From an uncultured Roseibium sp. (lineage in GTDB: Bacteria; Pseudomonadota; Alphaproteobacteria; Rhizobiales; Stappiaceae), in contig NZ_CANLVF010000005.1 in the NCBI RefSeq assembly GCF_947494555.1, positions 62,001 to 126,000 on the forward strand: a stretch of DNA of 64,000 nt, written 5' to 3'. Position numbers and translations under genes: made by a program. Positions 51,311-60,566 of the stretch are shown piece by piece. The notes below the pieces were generated by a model. The model was given only the letters and a program-made list of their open reading frames with translations, did no database searches and was not told the origin of the DNA. Position 1 is the stretch's first letter. Each line of letters begins with the position of its first letter.

Positions 51311-51925
51311 ATGAAACTCCTTTCACAAACGCATTCTCCCTTTGCACGCAAGGTTGTCGTTCTGATCCATGAGCTGGGGCGAAGTGACATCTCAATCGAG
51401 CATCAGGAAACCAGCCCGACAAATGCCAATCCGGCGGTATCTTCCTTAAACCCTCTTGGGAAAGTGCCTGTGCTGATTTTGAGCGACGAGACACCGCTCT
51501 ACGATTCCGCGGTGATCTGCGAATATCTTTGTTCGCAGGAAGACAAGACACCCCTGCTTCCAACGTCCCCTGACAAGCGCATGCGCACTCTGAGGCAACA
51601 GGCCTTGGCCTCGGGTATGTGCGAGACAGGTATTGCCATCCGATGGGAAATCGAAAGAAGACCCGAGCACCTTCGTTATGAAACGCTGCGCGATGGTTTG
51701 ATCGCCAAACTCGCGGCAAGTTACGCCTATCTGGAACAAGACGTACCGCGCGAAGACGAGGTGACGGTTGGCACAATAGCGCTCGCCTGCGCACTGGACT
51801 GGGCGACATTTCGCGAGCTCGACCAATTCATGCCTAAGCACGAAAACCTCAAGAAGTGGATGAAGGTGTTTTCACAACGGTCTTCCATGCGGGCAAGCGC
51901 CTACGCCGGACAAACGCATGATTGA
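51311..51925 (+). CDS. Glutathione S-transferase family protein
   Basis: This is a 204-residue GST-fold protein. The N-terminal thioredoxin-like domain (about 1-78) begins MKLLSQTHSPFARKVVVLIHELG, with Ser8/Ser9 at the usual catalytic position, and contains the cis-Pro/ESxAI-like stretch LGKVPVL...YDSAVICEYL. An all-helical C-terminal domain follows. It probably conjugates or reduces an electrophile using glutathione. There is no operon partner. Confidence 0.85.
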   Translation: MKLLSQTHSPFARKVVVLIHELGRSDISIEHQETSPTNANPAVSSLNPLGKVPVLILSDETPLYDSAVICEYLCSQEDKTPLLPTSPDKRMRTLRQQALASGMCETGIAIRWEIERRPEHLRYETLRDGLIAKLAASYAYLEQDVPREDEVTVGTIALACALDWATFRELDQFMPKHENLKKWMKVFSQRSSMRASAYAGQTHD

Positions 51926-52270
51926 CCAATCCGGGAGGTTTCGCCCTTTTTTTGAACACATTTCCCATGCCGAGGCGGGGAGTAAAAAACCTTTTTTTTG
52001 AGCAAAAAATTGTTTGCTGTGGGCAAATCCGATGGCCAGGCGAGATCGTCGACGCAGTGTTTTCGGGAAGGGCGATCCAAATAAATTCAGCAAATCTGCC
52101 AAAATCCGCCTCGGTTCCAACGGACGTAAACAAACCGTAAAATCCGATAATTCAAACTCATGCGAACGCGCACTTTGTTTGTGCGCCAATGCCCGTATCC
52201 CTGCTTGCCCGCTTTGATACGGTTTTCAGGTCGACGCCGCCTCATGCCGCTAACACTTGGAGTTTGAGCT
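51926..52270. other. AT-rich intergenic spacer
   Basis: About 345 bases, with A and T tracts near 51945-52015. It presumably contains the promoter of the giant gene that follows, which has a GGAG ribosome binding site. No gene or convincing hairpin terminator was found. Confidence 0.4.
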
Positions 52271-55200
52271 ATGCATCACGATCACATCGCAACCCAAGCC
52301 CCTGTCGCACCGCCTGGCGCGAACGCGACCGACGCTGAAATCGAAGCGTATGTCGCGCTGATAAAAGCACTGCCTGAAGTCCACCCTCATGGTCACGACA
52401 TGGATCAGATGTCAGAACACGGGCAGCTAATGGATCTGGTGCCGCGCGGTGATGCCACCCATGTTGCAGTTCGCGACGGCGATTGGTCAGATCCTGCCAC
52501 CTGGTTCGAGGGACGCGTTCCCGATGAAGGCGCGAGGGTTCTGGTACCAGAAGGCATTGCAGTGCGCTATGACGCTGAGAGCGATACCTCGCTCTTTACG
52601 GTTCGCGTCGACGGGGACCTGTCTTTTGCGACGAATTCCGACACGCGCATGGTCGTCGACACACTTGTCGTTGCACATTCCGGGCATCTGGAGATCGGGT
52701 CCGAGCACAATCCGATCGATGCCAATGTCAGCGCCGATATCGTCTTTGCCAACAATGGCAACATCGACGTCTCCTGGGACCAAAGCCTGTTGTCCCGCGG
52801 TCTGATCGCAACTGGCGAAGTCGATATCCATGGAGCGGAAAAAACGGCATATCTTTCCGTCGACGCTGCTCCCATGGCCGGCGACACATCGCTACAGCTG
52901 GACTCTGTTCCCGACGGATGGGCCATTGGTGACAAGCTGGTTCTGACCGGAACCCACAAGGAAGGCTGGCAGAACTACGGGAGTGGCCCCACCTGGACAG
53001 GCACGCAGGACGAAGAGATCGTCATTGCCGATATCAGCGGCAACGTCATAACGTTCGAACCGCCACTCAATTTTGATCACGATGCGCCGTCAGGGGATCT
53101 TTCCGCCTACGTCTCCAACATGACGCGCAACGTCACATTTTCCAGTGAAGACGGTGCTGCCATACATGAGCGCGGGCACGTCATGTTCATGCATAACAAC
53201 GAAGTCGACGTCCGGTATGTCGCCTTTGAAGATCTGGGACGCACGGACAAGTCGGAACGTGCTGTAGATGCCTCCAGTGTTGACGACATTCAGCCGGACA
53301 CGAATGTGAAGGGTCGATATTCGGCGCATTTCCATGTGGCAGGCACCGAAGACCAGGACAGTCCGGCGCTCGCGATCGGCACGGTCGTTTCGGGTTCTCC
53401 CGGCTGGGGTCTGGTGCATCATTCCAGCCATGCCAATTTCTATGACAACGTCGCGTATGACGTATTTGGTGCAGCCTTTGTTGCGGAAGCCGGCGACGAG
53501 ACCGGAACCTGGAGCCGGAACCTTGCCATCAAGTCGGAAGGTATCGGTTACGGGAACTGGACGATCAAAGACCAGCAGGATGTCTTTGCAGCCGATCTCG
53601 GCCGCACGGGCGACGGTTTCTTTCTTGCCAGCCGCCTCGTGGAAGTCAGTGACAGCGTCGCCGCAAACACGACCAACGGGTTCGTATGGATGCATCGCGG
53701 CATGTCCGGCGAACCGCTTGCCGAAAATCTCGACCAGCCGGAGATCGCCTTCGGCGATGATCAGTTGGCCTACAACAAGCCTCCCATCCAGGGTTTCCGC
53801 GACAACGAAGCCTTTGGAACCCATACCGGCATCCATGTCCTGAAGGCAAACCCGGAACAGGGACACGATGTTCGCTCGGTTCTGGATGGCTTCATCGCCT
53901 GGGAGGTCTCTCAGGGCGCAAACCTTTCCTATACCGGGCACTACACGCTGAACGATTTCCGTCTTGTCGGCACGGACAGCAGCAACGGTCTTGGATCGGC
54001 CGAATATGGTGTCAGGCTTGGGACCAATGCGCGGGACATGGTCTTTAACGGACTGGAAATAGAGGGCTTCGAAAACGGCTTCGACTTCTCAAGGAACGTG
54101 ACGACTTTCTTTGCCGAAGACTTCGACAACATCCTGATAGATCCCGTTTTCATCAACAATGGCCAGAATGTCTTCGGTTACGATCCGGCGAAACACTTTT
54201 TCATGTCTTCCGACGAGCTTGTTGCGGACCGGTTATCATTTGACGGAGCGCTGTACCACGTTGTCGGATATCAGGACGGCCTCGACCTGAACGGTATCAA
54301 GACCGACAGCATCGGTTCGCGCGAACGTTACTTCGACAATGACGGCGGTCCCCTCCCTTTCTGGGAGGTGCGCGAACTGGTCGCGAAAAACGGGTACTAC
54401 GAAACCGGTGACGGCCGGAACGTCATGCTCGTGGAGGACTTCATCGCTGACCGGGCAACCGGCGAATTGATCAAGTTCACGCATGTCGTGGAACTGCTTT
54501 ATCCCAGTTACGTTCTGGCGAACACCACCAATCACGGGCTGATTGAGCTGGAGGGCCAGGCCGCACAGACAGTGGATGATGTTGCCGAAACACATGCCGG
54601 CGAAGCGGTTGTGATTGACGTGCTCGCAAATGACAGCGACCCGGAAGGCGACACGCTCGTTGTTGACGGCTTTATGCAGCCGGACCACGGCAAGGTTGCG
54701 CTGAACGCCTTAGGACAAGTTGTCTACACCCCGGATTTCGGATTTACAGGCGAAGACAGCTTCCTCTATTGGGCCCGTGATGAAAACGGCAACTTTACAC
54801 CAGCGGAAGTCAGGGTTTCGGTCGGTTCCGCCCTGCCTGAACCTGAGCCCGAACCGGACCCCGTGCCGGATCCAGAGCCTGAGCCGGAGCCCGAACCGGA
54901 GCCGGAGCCCGAACCAGAGCCGGAACCCGAACCAGAGCCTGAGCCCGAACCAGAACCGGAGCCGGAGCCCGAACCAGAGCCGGAACCAGAGCCGGAGCCC
55001 GAACCGGAGCCAGAGCCGGAGCCGGAGCCGGAGCCCGTCAGCATCGGTCTTGGCAGATCAGAGGCCGAGTCTCTGGGACTGTCGGGAGACTACACCGTGG
55101 AGGCAGTGCAAAGCGCTTCCGGCAACGCGGTCGCCAGCTTGAGAAACCCGAATGATCCGGGTGGAGCGTTGAGCGATGCTGCGGGTGAGCTCTCTGCCGT

Positions 55201-56260
55201 TTTTGAAGGCGCGAAAGGCACCTATGACATCGTGCTCGGCGTCTACGACGAAAGCGATGGCGTGGGACAGCTTACCGTGACCATCTCCGGAAATGAGCCG
55301 TTCATCTTTCAGTTGGATGACAATACAGGCGATGCTGGTCCGGGTCCCAACAGTTTTCGGGAGTTGCGCCTGGAAGGCGTTCATCTGGAGGTCGGCGCAC
55401 AGATCACGATCGAAGGCGCACAGGACCAGTATGAATATGCACGCGTTGACTTTCTGGACATCATCGAAGCGAACCAGCCCGTTGGGAAGATTCAACTCGG
55501 GTCCGAGAAGATCATGCAGCCTGACGGTGACACCTGGCACAGCGTCAGTTTCGACACTACGATCGAAGACGCAATTGTCGTGATGGCACCGCTCACGGCC
55601 AACGGCCCGCACGCGGCAATGACGCGCGTCCGAAATGTCACCGACCAGGGCTTTGAGTACCAGATTGAGGAATGGGACTATCTGGACGGCTGGCACATGA
55701 ACGAGCAGATCACCTGGCTTGCCGCGAGTGCGGGTGAATACACGCTCGAGGACGGCCGAAAGATCGCCTTCGGTGAAACGACTGCCTCTGATGAGACGCC
55801 GACAAAAGTCTGTTTTTCCGGCATGGACGACGCGCTTGTCTTTTCGCAGGTTGCCAGTGCCAATGACACAGCTGCCGTGACAACACGCCTGAGCAGCGTG
55901 AACGGCAATGGTTTCAAGGTGCGCCTGCAAGAGGAAGAACTCGCCGATGGCATTCATGCGGAAGAAGACGTGCACTGGTTCGCGGTTGAAGGCGGCGACA
56001 GTGACCTGTTGACCGCGAGCAGCGTCAGCGGCGTCGGAGACGGCTGGACACAACTGGATGCGGACGCAGATGCATTTCTGTTTGCCGACATGCAGACGTT
56101 CAATGGCAACAACACCGCCGCGCTACGCAAGTTGCTTGAAGATGACGGTACGGTTTCTCTGCGGGTCGAAGAAGAACAGTCGCTGGATAGCGAGACTTAT
56201 CACGTCGGTGAAAAGGTCGCGGTGTTTTCGACCGACTTTGAGGTGATCGATCTGTATTGA
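52271..56260 (+). CDS. Giant G8/beta-helix surface or secreted protein
   Basis: This is a 1329-residue acidic protein with no Sec signal, so type I export is likely. After a His-rich start comes a G8-like domain (about 65-180; WSDPATWFEGRVPDEGARVLVPEG). A long right-handed beta-helix region resembling CEMIP/pectate-lyase folds follows (about 180-740; HERGHVMFMHNNEVDVRYVAFEDLGR). Then come a cadherin/Ig-like module (about 770-850, VIDVLANDSDPEGD), a Pro-Glu linker (about 856-922), a carbohydrate-binding-like module (about 925-1070) and three tandem repeats of about 70 residues up to the end. It probably binds or cleaves an extracellular polysaccharide. Enzymatic activity is not established, and I see no defined catalytic triad. 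Confidence 0.7.
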   Translation: MHHDHIATQAPVAPPGANATDAEIEAYVALIKALPEVHPHGHDMDQMSEHGQLMDLVPRGDATHVAVRDGDWSDPATWFEGRVPDEGARVLVPEGIAVRYDAESDTSLFTVRVDGDLSFATNSDTRMVVDTLVVAHSGHLEIGSEHNPIDANVSADIVFANNGNIDVSWDQSLLSRGLIATGEVDIHGAEKTAYLSVDAAPMAGDTSLQLDSVPDGWAIGDKLVLTGTHKEGWQNYGSGPTWTGTQDEEIVIADISGNVITFEPPLNFDHDAPSGDLSAYVSNMTRNVTFSSEDGAAIHERGHVMFMHNNEVDVRYVAFEDLGRTDKSERAVDASSVDDIQPDTNVKGRYSAHFHVAGTEDQDSPALAIGTVVSGSPGWGLVHHSSHANFYDNVAYDVFGAAFVAEAGDETGTWSRNLAIKSEGIGYGNWTIKDQQDVFAADLGRTGDGFFLASRLVEVSDSVAANTTNGFVWMHRGMSGEPLAENLDQPEIAFGDDQLAYNKPPIQGFRDNEAFGTHTGIHVLKANPEQGHDVRSVLDGFIAWEVSQGANLSYTGHYTLNDFRLVGTDSSNGLGSAEYGVRLGTNARDMVFNGLEIEGFENGFDFSRNVTTFFAEDFDNILIDPVFINNGQNVFGYDPAKHFFMSSDELVADRLSFDGALYHVVGYQDGLDLNGIKTDSIGSRERYFDNDGGPLPFWEVRELVAKNGYYETGDGRNVMLVEDFIADRATGELIKFTHVVELLYPSYVLANTTNHGLIELEGQAAQTVDDVAETHAGEAVVIDVLANDSDPEGDTLVVDGFMQPDHGKVALNALGQVVYTPDFGFTGEDSFLYWARDENGNFTPAEVRVSVGSALPEPEPEPDPVPDPEPEPEPEPEPEPEPEPEPEPEPEPEPEPEPEPEPEPEPEPEPEPEPEPEPEPEPVSIGLGRSEAESLGLSGDYTVEAVQSASGNAVASLRNPNDPGGALSDAAGELSAVFEGAKGTYDIVLGVYDESDGVGQLTVTISGNEPFIFQLDDNTGDAGPGPNSFRELRLEGVHLEVGAQITIEGAQDQYEYARVDFLDIIEANQPVGKIQLGSEKIMQPDGDTWHSVSFDTTIEDAIVVMAPLTANGPHAAMTRVRNVTDQGFEYQIEEWDYLDGWHMNEQITWLAASAGEYTLEDGRKIAFGETTASDETPTKVCFSGMDDALVFSQVASANDTAAVTTRLSSVNGNGFKVRLQEEELADGIHAEEDVHWFAVEGGDSDLLTASSVSGVGDGWTQLDADADAFLFADMQTFNGNNTAALRKLLEDDGTVSLRVEEEQSLDSETYHVGEKVAVFSTDFEVIDLY
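54835..55037 (+). repeat. Pro-Glu dipeptide-coding repeat
   Basis: About 200 bases of alternating proline and glutamate codons (CCN-GAR) encode a stiff (Pro-Glu)n linker of about 65 residues inside the giant protein, interrupted early by two Pro-Asp units. Such stretches separate surface modules and change length easily by slippage. Confidence 0.85.
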
Positions 56261-56276
56261 CAGATTAAACAGCAGA

Positions 56277-56305
56277 ATGCGTCGCGGCAGCGAACCGCGG
56301 CGCAT
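56277..56305 (+). terminator. Possible terminator after the giant gene
   Basis: An 11-bp stem with one G-T pair (56277-56287 with 56295-56305) lies 16 bases after the stop. No T run follows, so termination strength is uncertain. Confidence 0.4.
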
Positions 56306-56409
56306 GACCGGTGCGCCAAAGACCGGTGCACCGCACTTCCCGTCGTCACGCGCCATGCCGAGTGAACAGCGTGCCAGCAGCAATTAATGCAAGATTCACG
56401 GGATTTGCT

Positions 56410-57132
56410 CTAGTAAGTTGCGCGGCCACCCGAGAGATCAAAGACAGCTCCCGTCGTGAAACTGTTTTCCGGGCTGCAGAGAAAGCTGACCATGTTGGCG
56501 GCTTCGCGCACTTCCAGGAAACGGTTTCGCGGGATCTTGGAGAGCATGTAGTTGATGTGCTCTTCGCTCATCTGGTCGAAGATGCGGGTGCGGGCTGCGG
56601 CGGGCGTGATCGCGTTGATGGCAATATCAAAGCCGGCGCATTCCTTTCCGGCGCTTTTTGCGAGCGCCATCACAGCCGCCTTCGAGGCGCTGTACGCGGA
56701 GGCGTTGGGATTGCCCTCTTTGCCTGCGACGGAGGAAATCAGGACGACACGGCCGTAGTTGTCGGCTTTCATGCCGGGCAGCACGGCTTTCAAAAGGTAA
56801 AACGAACCGTTCGCGTTGATCTCCATGATCCGGTTCCAGTACGCGACCGGATAGTCTTCTACCGGGGCATTCGGGCCTGCGATACCGGCCGAATTGACGA
56901 CAATGGACGGGCTTCCTGCCTGCGATTTTGTCTGCTCATAGGCCTTCTCAACTGCGTCCCAGTCCGACAGGTCGACCTTGACCGTTACTGCATCGAGTTC
57001 GGAAGCTGCCGCGGCGAGAGCCTCTTCGTCCATATCCCAAAGAACCAGCCGTGCGCCGTCGGCCTTAAGCTTCTGCGCGCAGGCAAAGCCTATTCCCTGT
57101 GCTCCCCCGGTTACGATCGCCGTCCTGGTCAT
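56410..57132 (-). CDS. Short-chain dehydrogenase/reductase
   Basis: This is a 240-residue classical SDR. The NAD(P) motif TGGAQGIG is at about 8-15, the catalytic Ser lies in VVLISSVAG, and Tyr-Lys in YSASK. I start at the ATG at 57132 (AGGAGAAA upstream); the longer frame runs into the next gene. It is the last gene of the minus-strand cluster and probably oxidises a hydroxyl intermediate of the same pathway. Asp37-like acidic residues after the second strand (LWDMDEEAL) favour NAD over NADP. Confidence 0.85.
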   Translation of the reverse strand: MTRTAIVTGGAQGIGFACAQKLKADGARLVLWDMDEEALAAAASELDAVTVKVDLSDWDAVEKAYEQTKSQAGSPSIVVNSAGIAGPNAPVEDYPVAYWNRIMEINANGSFYLLKAVLPGMKADNYGRVVLISSVAGKEGNPNASAYSASKAAVMALAKSAGKECAGFDIAINAITPAAARTRIFDQMSEEHINYMLSKIPRNRFLEVREAANMVSFLCSPENSFTTGAVFDLSGGRATY

Positions 57133-57145
57133 AAATTCGTTTCTC

Positions 57146-58753
57146 CTACCGCAATACGGACATGACCGAGGCCACAGATGTAACGCTCGCCACGTTCTGC
57201 ATGGCGAAGTTGATCGAAGCCCGGTGCCAATCGGCATTCATTGTAGAGCAGGCATCTTCCGGCACAACCACTCGGAAACCTTTATCGGCTGCCGTCCGTG
57301 CGGTGTGTTCGACACTCATGTTGGTCCACGAACCGGTGTTGATGATCGTATCGATACCAGCATGACGCAGATAGCTTTCCAGGCGGGAGGTTTCCCAGGC
57401 GCTCATGGACATCTTTTCGCAGACGAGATCTCCCGGCTTGGGCTCCAGACCGGGAACAGGGGCAACACCCCAGGTTCCCCGCACTAGCGCATTTTCGCCC
57501 TTCAGCCCCTGAAAAAGCGGCGCATGGTGGGAAAGGAGCGGATGGCCGGGTTCGCAAACCATCCAGATGTGAATGACCGGCATGCCGAGCCGCCGCGCAG
57601 TGTCGGCAAGGGCTATGGCGTTGGCGACCACATTCTGTTCACGTGCATGCTGCGGAGATCCCGTGCCCTCAAACGCGCCGCCGTCGATCATGACATCGTT
57701 CTGCAGATCCTGGATGAGAAGCGCCGTCTTTTTCGGATCAAGCGGCGGGCACTCCGCAAGTTCCAGCCCCTTGGACGGGGCGGTGAGCGCTGTACCGTGC
57801 GCAGTGCTCGCTGCGGCTTGCGCTGGCACGGGTTTCGCCGTCATGAAAGGCTCGGAGCTCGGACGGACCTTGGTTTTAACGGCATAGACCGACGTGCAGG
57901 CGCACATGAAGAGCGTCTGCCAGTCCTCGCCGCCCCAATGCAGATTGGCAACCATCTCGGGAACCTCGACCTTACCGATCAGCATTCCCTCAAATGAATA
58001 GACCCAAACCCCTCCGGGTGCGGTGACCCAGACGTTGCCGTTCGCATCGGCCTTCATGCCGTCCGGAACGCCCGCCTTGACCGCGTCCTTGATGCCGGAT
58101 GCAAAGATGCGTCCGTTCCTGAGCCGGCCGTCCTCGCCGACATCGAACATGCGGATGTTGGCCTGTTCGGTGTCGTTGACCCACATCCAGCGTTCGCAGG
58201 GTGAAAAGCACAGGCCGTTGGGCTGCGTGAACATGTAGCGGTCGGATACGAGGATCGCCTCATCACCGGGTTTGTGGCCTGGCGGGAGCATGTAGACACC
58301 CTGAAAACCCAGTTGTAGCGGACGCGGGACGCCGAAATGCTCCATGCGGCCATAGGTCGGATCGGTGAAGAAAATCGCACCATCGGAGCGCATCACAATG
58401 TCGTTCGGGGAATTGAGTTCCTGGCCTTCAAAATGGGAGGCCAGCAATTCGCGCGTTCCATCCGGGCGGAACCGGGCGACCGAGCTTGTTGCATGCTCGC
58501 AGACGAGGAGGTTGAGCTCCGCGTCGTAGGTCATGCCATTGCCCTTGTTGGACGGACGCAGATATTCGCTCACGCCAGCCTGCCTGGTCCACTTGCGCCG
58601 CACATCCCCTGGCATATCGGAGAACAGGAGATACTGTTCGCTCGGATGCCAGATGGGGCCCTCGGTAAACACAAATCCGGTCCCAATCCGCTCAACGGCG
58701 GCATGCTGGTCCATCAGCTCCAGAAACTTCGGGTCAACAACGGTATGGCCCAC
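57146..58753 (-). CDS. SMP-30/gluconolactonase - isochorismatase-like fusion
   Basis: This 535-residue protein joins two enzymes. The N-terminal half (about 1-300) is an SMP-30/regucalcin-type six-bladed lactonase with expected metal ligands Glu31 (FTEGPIW), Asn179 (QPNGLCFS) and Asp231 (PDGMKAD). After an Ala/Thr-rich linker (about 300-335), the C-terminal half (about 338-525) is an isochorismatase-fold hydrolase with Asp349 (IQDLQNDV) and Lys447 (CEKMSMSAW). The catalytic cysteine position is Ser480 (GSWTNMSVEHTA). The lactonase probably opens a sugar or other lactone. The second half either uses a cysteine-free mechanism or is inactive. Its neighbours include another lactonase-like enzyme and an amidohydrolase. 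Confidence 0.82.
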   Translation of the reverse strand: MGHTVVDPKFLELMDQHAAVERIGTGFVFTEGPIWHPSEQYLLFSDMPGDVRRKWTRQAGVSEYLRPSNKGNGMTYDAELNLLVCEHATSSVARFRPDGTRELLASHFEGQELNSPNDIVMRSDGAIFFTDPTYGRMEHFGVPRPLQLGFQGVYMLPPGHKPGDEAILVSDRYMFTQPNGLCFSPCERWMWVNDTEQANIRMFDVGEDGRLRNGRIFASGIKDAVKAGVPDGMKADANGNVWVTAPGGVWVYSFEGMLIGKVEVPEMVANLHWGGEDWQTLFMCACTSVYAVKTKVRPSSEPFMTAKPVPAQAAASTAHGTALTAPSKGLELAECPPLDPKKTALLIQDLQNDVMIDGGAFEGTGSPQHAREQNVVANAIALADTARRLGMPVIHIWMVCEPGHPLLSHHAPLFQGLKGENALVRGTWGVAPVPGLEPKPGDLVCEKMSMSAWETSRLESYLRHAGIDTIINTGSWTNMSVEHTARTAADKGFRVVVPEDACSTMNADWHRASINFAMQNVASVTSVASVMSVLR

Positions 58754-58810
58754 AGGTCCCTCCCTGTTTTTCCTTTGGCGGGAAGCTCATGCTTGCCCAG
58801 ATCAGTCGCG

Positions 58811-59659
58811 TTACATCGGGAACCACTGCCGTTCCGGGACAGTTTCTGTCATCGGGCCCGGAACCGTCATGGACAGCCGCCCGACAACCTGCTGGTTCTG
58901 GATTTTCGCGGGCCGGTCATGGACCGGGAGCAGGAAGGTGTAGTTGTTGAGCAGTTTCTTGATCGCGCCCTTCTCCTCACGCTTCGAGCCGGCATGATTG
59001 CCCGTTACGCGCGGTTCCATCCAGTTGTTGGTGTGGACGTGATTGACGATCTGGTCGTTGAAATCGTAGATGACGTCGCCGCAGATACAGGCAAGCCCCT
59101 CCGCCGTTTCGACGATGACATTCATGGAGCCTTCGGTGTGGGCCCCTGCGGCCTCGCACCAGACTCCCGGAATGATTTCTTCCGCTCCGGTGATTTCGAG
59201 ATCCAGGAAGCGCATGGCTTCCGGCTCGTAGATCCGCTCGACCAGATGCATGATGTCCGGCTTTGGGTATTGCGGGTACATGATGCCGGAGACCGAGAAC
59301 TCCATCTCCTTGCGGTTCAGGACTACCGTCGTATTCATCGGGAACTTGTCGTCCTTGCCGGCATGATCGATATGAAGATGCGTGTGCAGGATGTAGCGGA
59401 TATCGCCAAGCTTCAGACCGTGTTTGGCAAGCTGGTTTTCGATCATGTTGTCATGGAATTGCAGCCCCCGCATGCCGAGGCTTTCCATGATCGCATTGTC
59501 GCGATATCCCGTGTCGACCAGTACCGGATGGGTGCCGCCAAGGATCAGAAACCCGTAAACCGGTACCCTGCGGATACGGCCACATTCGTGGCCGAGCACG
59601 AGAAACGATGTCTCAAGCTCGATATCTCCGTAATCCAGAACGTGGATGGTAAGGGCCAT
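58811..59659 (-). CDS. Metallo-beta-lactamase-fold lactonase-like hydrolase
   Basis: This is a 282-residue enzyme with the zinc motif HTHLHIDHAG (His94, His96, Asp98, His99). Further ligands are likely in GAHTEGS, the bridging Asp in CICGDVIYD, and the late His in LPVHDRP. The layout is that of the N-acyl-homoserine lactonase (AiiA/AttM) subgroup, which opens lactones and can degrade quorum signals. In this catabolic cluster a metabolic lactone is an equally good substrate. I start at the ATG at 59659 because the upstream extension has no ribosome binding site and overlaps the next gene. Confidence 0.8.
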   Translation of the reverse strand: MALTIHVLDYGDIELETSFLVLGHECGRIRRVPVYGFLILGGTHPVLVDTGYRDNAIMESLGMRGLQFHDNMIENQLAKHGLKLGDIRYILHTHLHIDHAGKDDKFPMNTTVVLNRKEMEFSVSGIMYPQYPKPDIMHLVERIYEPEAMRFLDLEITGAEEIIPGVWCEAAGAHTEGSMNVIVETAEGLACICGDVIYDFNDQIVNHVHTNNWMEPRVTGNHAGSKREEKGAIKKLLNNYTFLLPVHDRPAKIQNQQVVGRLSMTVPGPMTETVPERQWFPM

Positions 59660-59690
59660 TTTATTTCTCCCATAGATGAAAGGCAGGCGG

Positions 59691-60566
59691 CTACAACCGG
59701 TAGATCCGTGCAGCCGTGTCGTGAAAAATCGCTTGTCTTTTGCTCTTCGGCAGCCCCTTCGCCCCTTCCTGGAAGGCAGCAAAGAGGTCTGCGTAACTGG
59801 TCCAGAGTTTTTCGATTGGAAAGTTCGAGCCGAACATGCAGCGTTCAGCGCCGAAGAGCTGAAGGCTCTGCTTGATCATGAAGGCAATGAATTCCGGGTC
59901 ATTGCGATGGATGAACGTTCCGAAGGCCGACAGCTTGGTTGCGACATTCGGGCATTGGGACAGACGTTTCATGCCCTTGCGCCAGATCTTGACGCCCTCC
60001 GGGCTGGTATCTTCCAGCATGCCCGCATGCATCAGGACGAATTGAACGTCCGGGCAGCTTTCAGCCAGCCCGGCGGCATCTTCCATTTGCGAAGCGAACA
60101 CCTGCAGATCGAACGACCAGCCGTACTCGGCAAGACGGGCTATGTTCTGCCGGACAGTCGGGTCGGCTGGCAGTCGCGGGTGCGGCGCGAAGCGGTAAAG
60201 CGGGTTTTCATGCCAGTGCAGCTGCTGCCGGATGCCGCGCATTAAGGGATATTTCTTCAGCCGGTCGAGCTGCGGCCGGACGTCTTCCACCGTGAAATCG
60301 GCAAAGCCGACGATACCATGCGGCCAGCCACTCTCATCCGCCACCGACTGAACCCAGGCGACCTCGTCCTCGAACCAGTTCGGAGCCCAGTTTGCCTGGA
60401 CGTAGACCGATTTCTCGATGCCGGTACCTTCAAGGTCCTTCAGGAATTCGGCGATCATGTAGTCGCGCTTGATCGCCGCATAGGGGCCGAAGATGCGCGG
60501 TTGCTCTGGTCCCAGAAGCCAGGGCAGATCCTTTTGAAGCCAGATGTGATGATGGGCGTCGATCAT
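59691..60566 (-). CDS. Amidohydrolase 2 family TIM-barrel hydrolase
   Basis: This is a 291-residue metal-dependent hydrolase. It opens with the metal motif IDAHHHIW (His4-His6 region), has a mid-chain VLMHAGM that could bind the metal, and ends with FGSNFPIEKLW, the family Asp/Asn position. Relatives include lactonases (L-fucono- and L-rhamnono-lactonase) and pyrone dicarboxylate hydrolases. The ATG at 60566 overlaps the stop of the VWA gene by four bases, so it belongs to that operon. The substrate is unknown. Confidence 0.82.
   Translation of the reverse strand: MIDAHHHIWLQKDLPWLLGPEQPRIFGPYAAIKRDYMIAEFLKDLEGTGIEKSVYVQANWAPNWFEDEVAWVQSVADESGWPHGIVGFADFTVEDVRPQLDRLKKYPLMRGIRQQLHWHENPLYRFAPHPRLPADPTVRQNIARLAEYGWSFDLQVFASQMEDAAGLAESCPDVQFVLMHAGMLEDTSPEGVKIWRKGMKRLSQCPNVATKLSAFGTFIHRNDPEFIAFMIKQSLQLFGAERCMFGSNFPIEKLWTSYADLFAAFQEGAKGLPKSKRQAIFHDTAARIYRL

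Noticed and set aside
54766..55044. Minus-strand frame encoding a long Gly-Ser repeat
   Set aside because: It is the antisense shadow of the Pro-Glu codon repeat of the giant protein and has no start signals or other content.
57146..59659. Quorum-quenching cluster
   Set aside because: One metallo-beta-lactamase-fold lactonase and one SMP-30 enzyme within a Mo-hydroxylase/amidohydrolase cluster fit catabolism better; no autoinducer genes are present.
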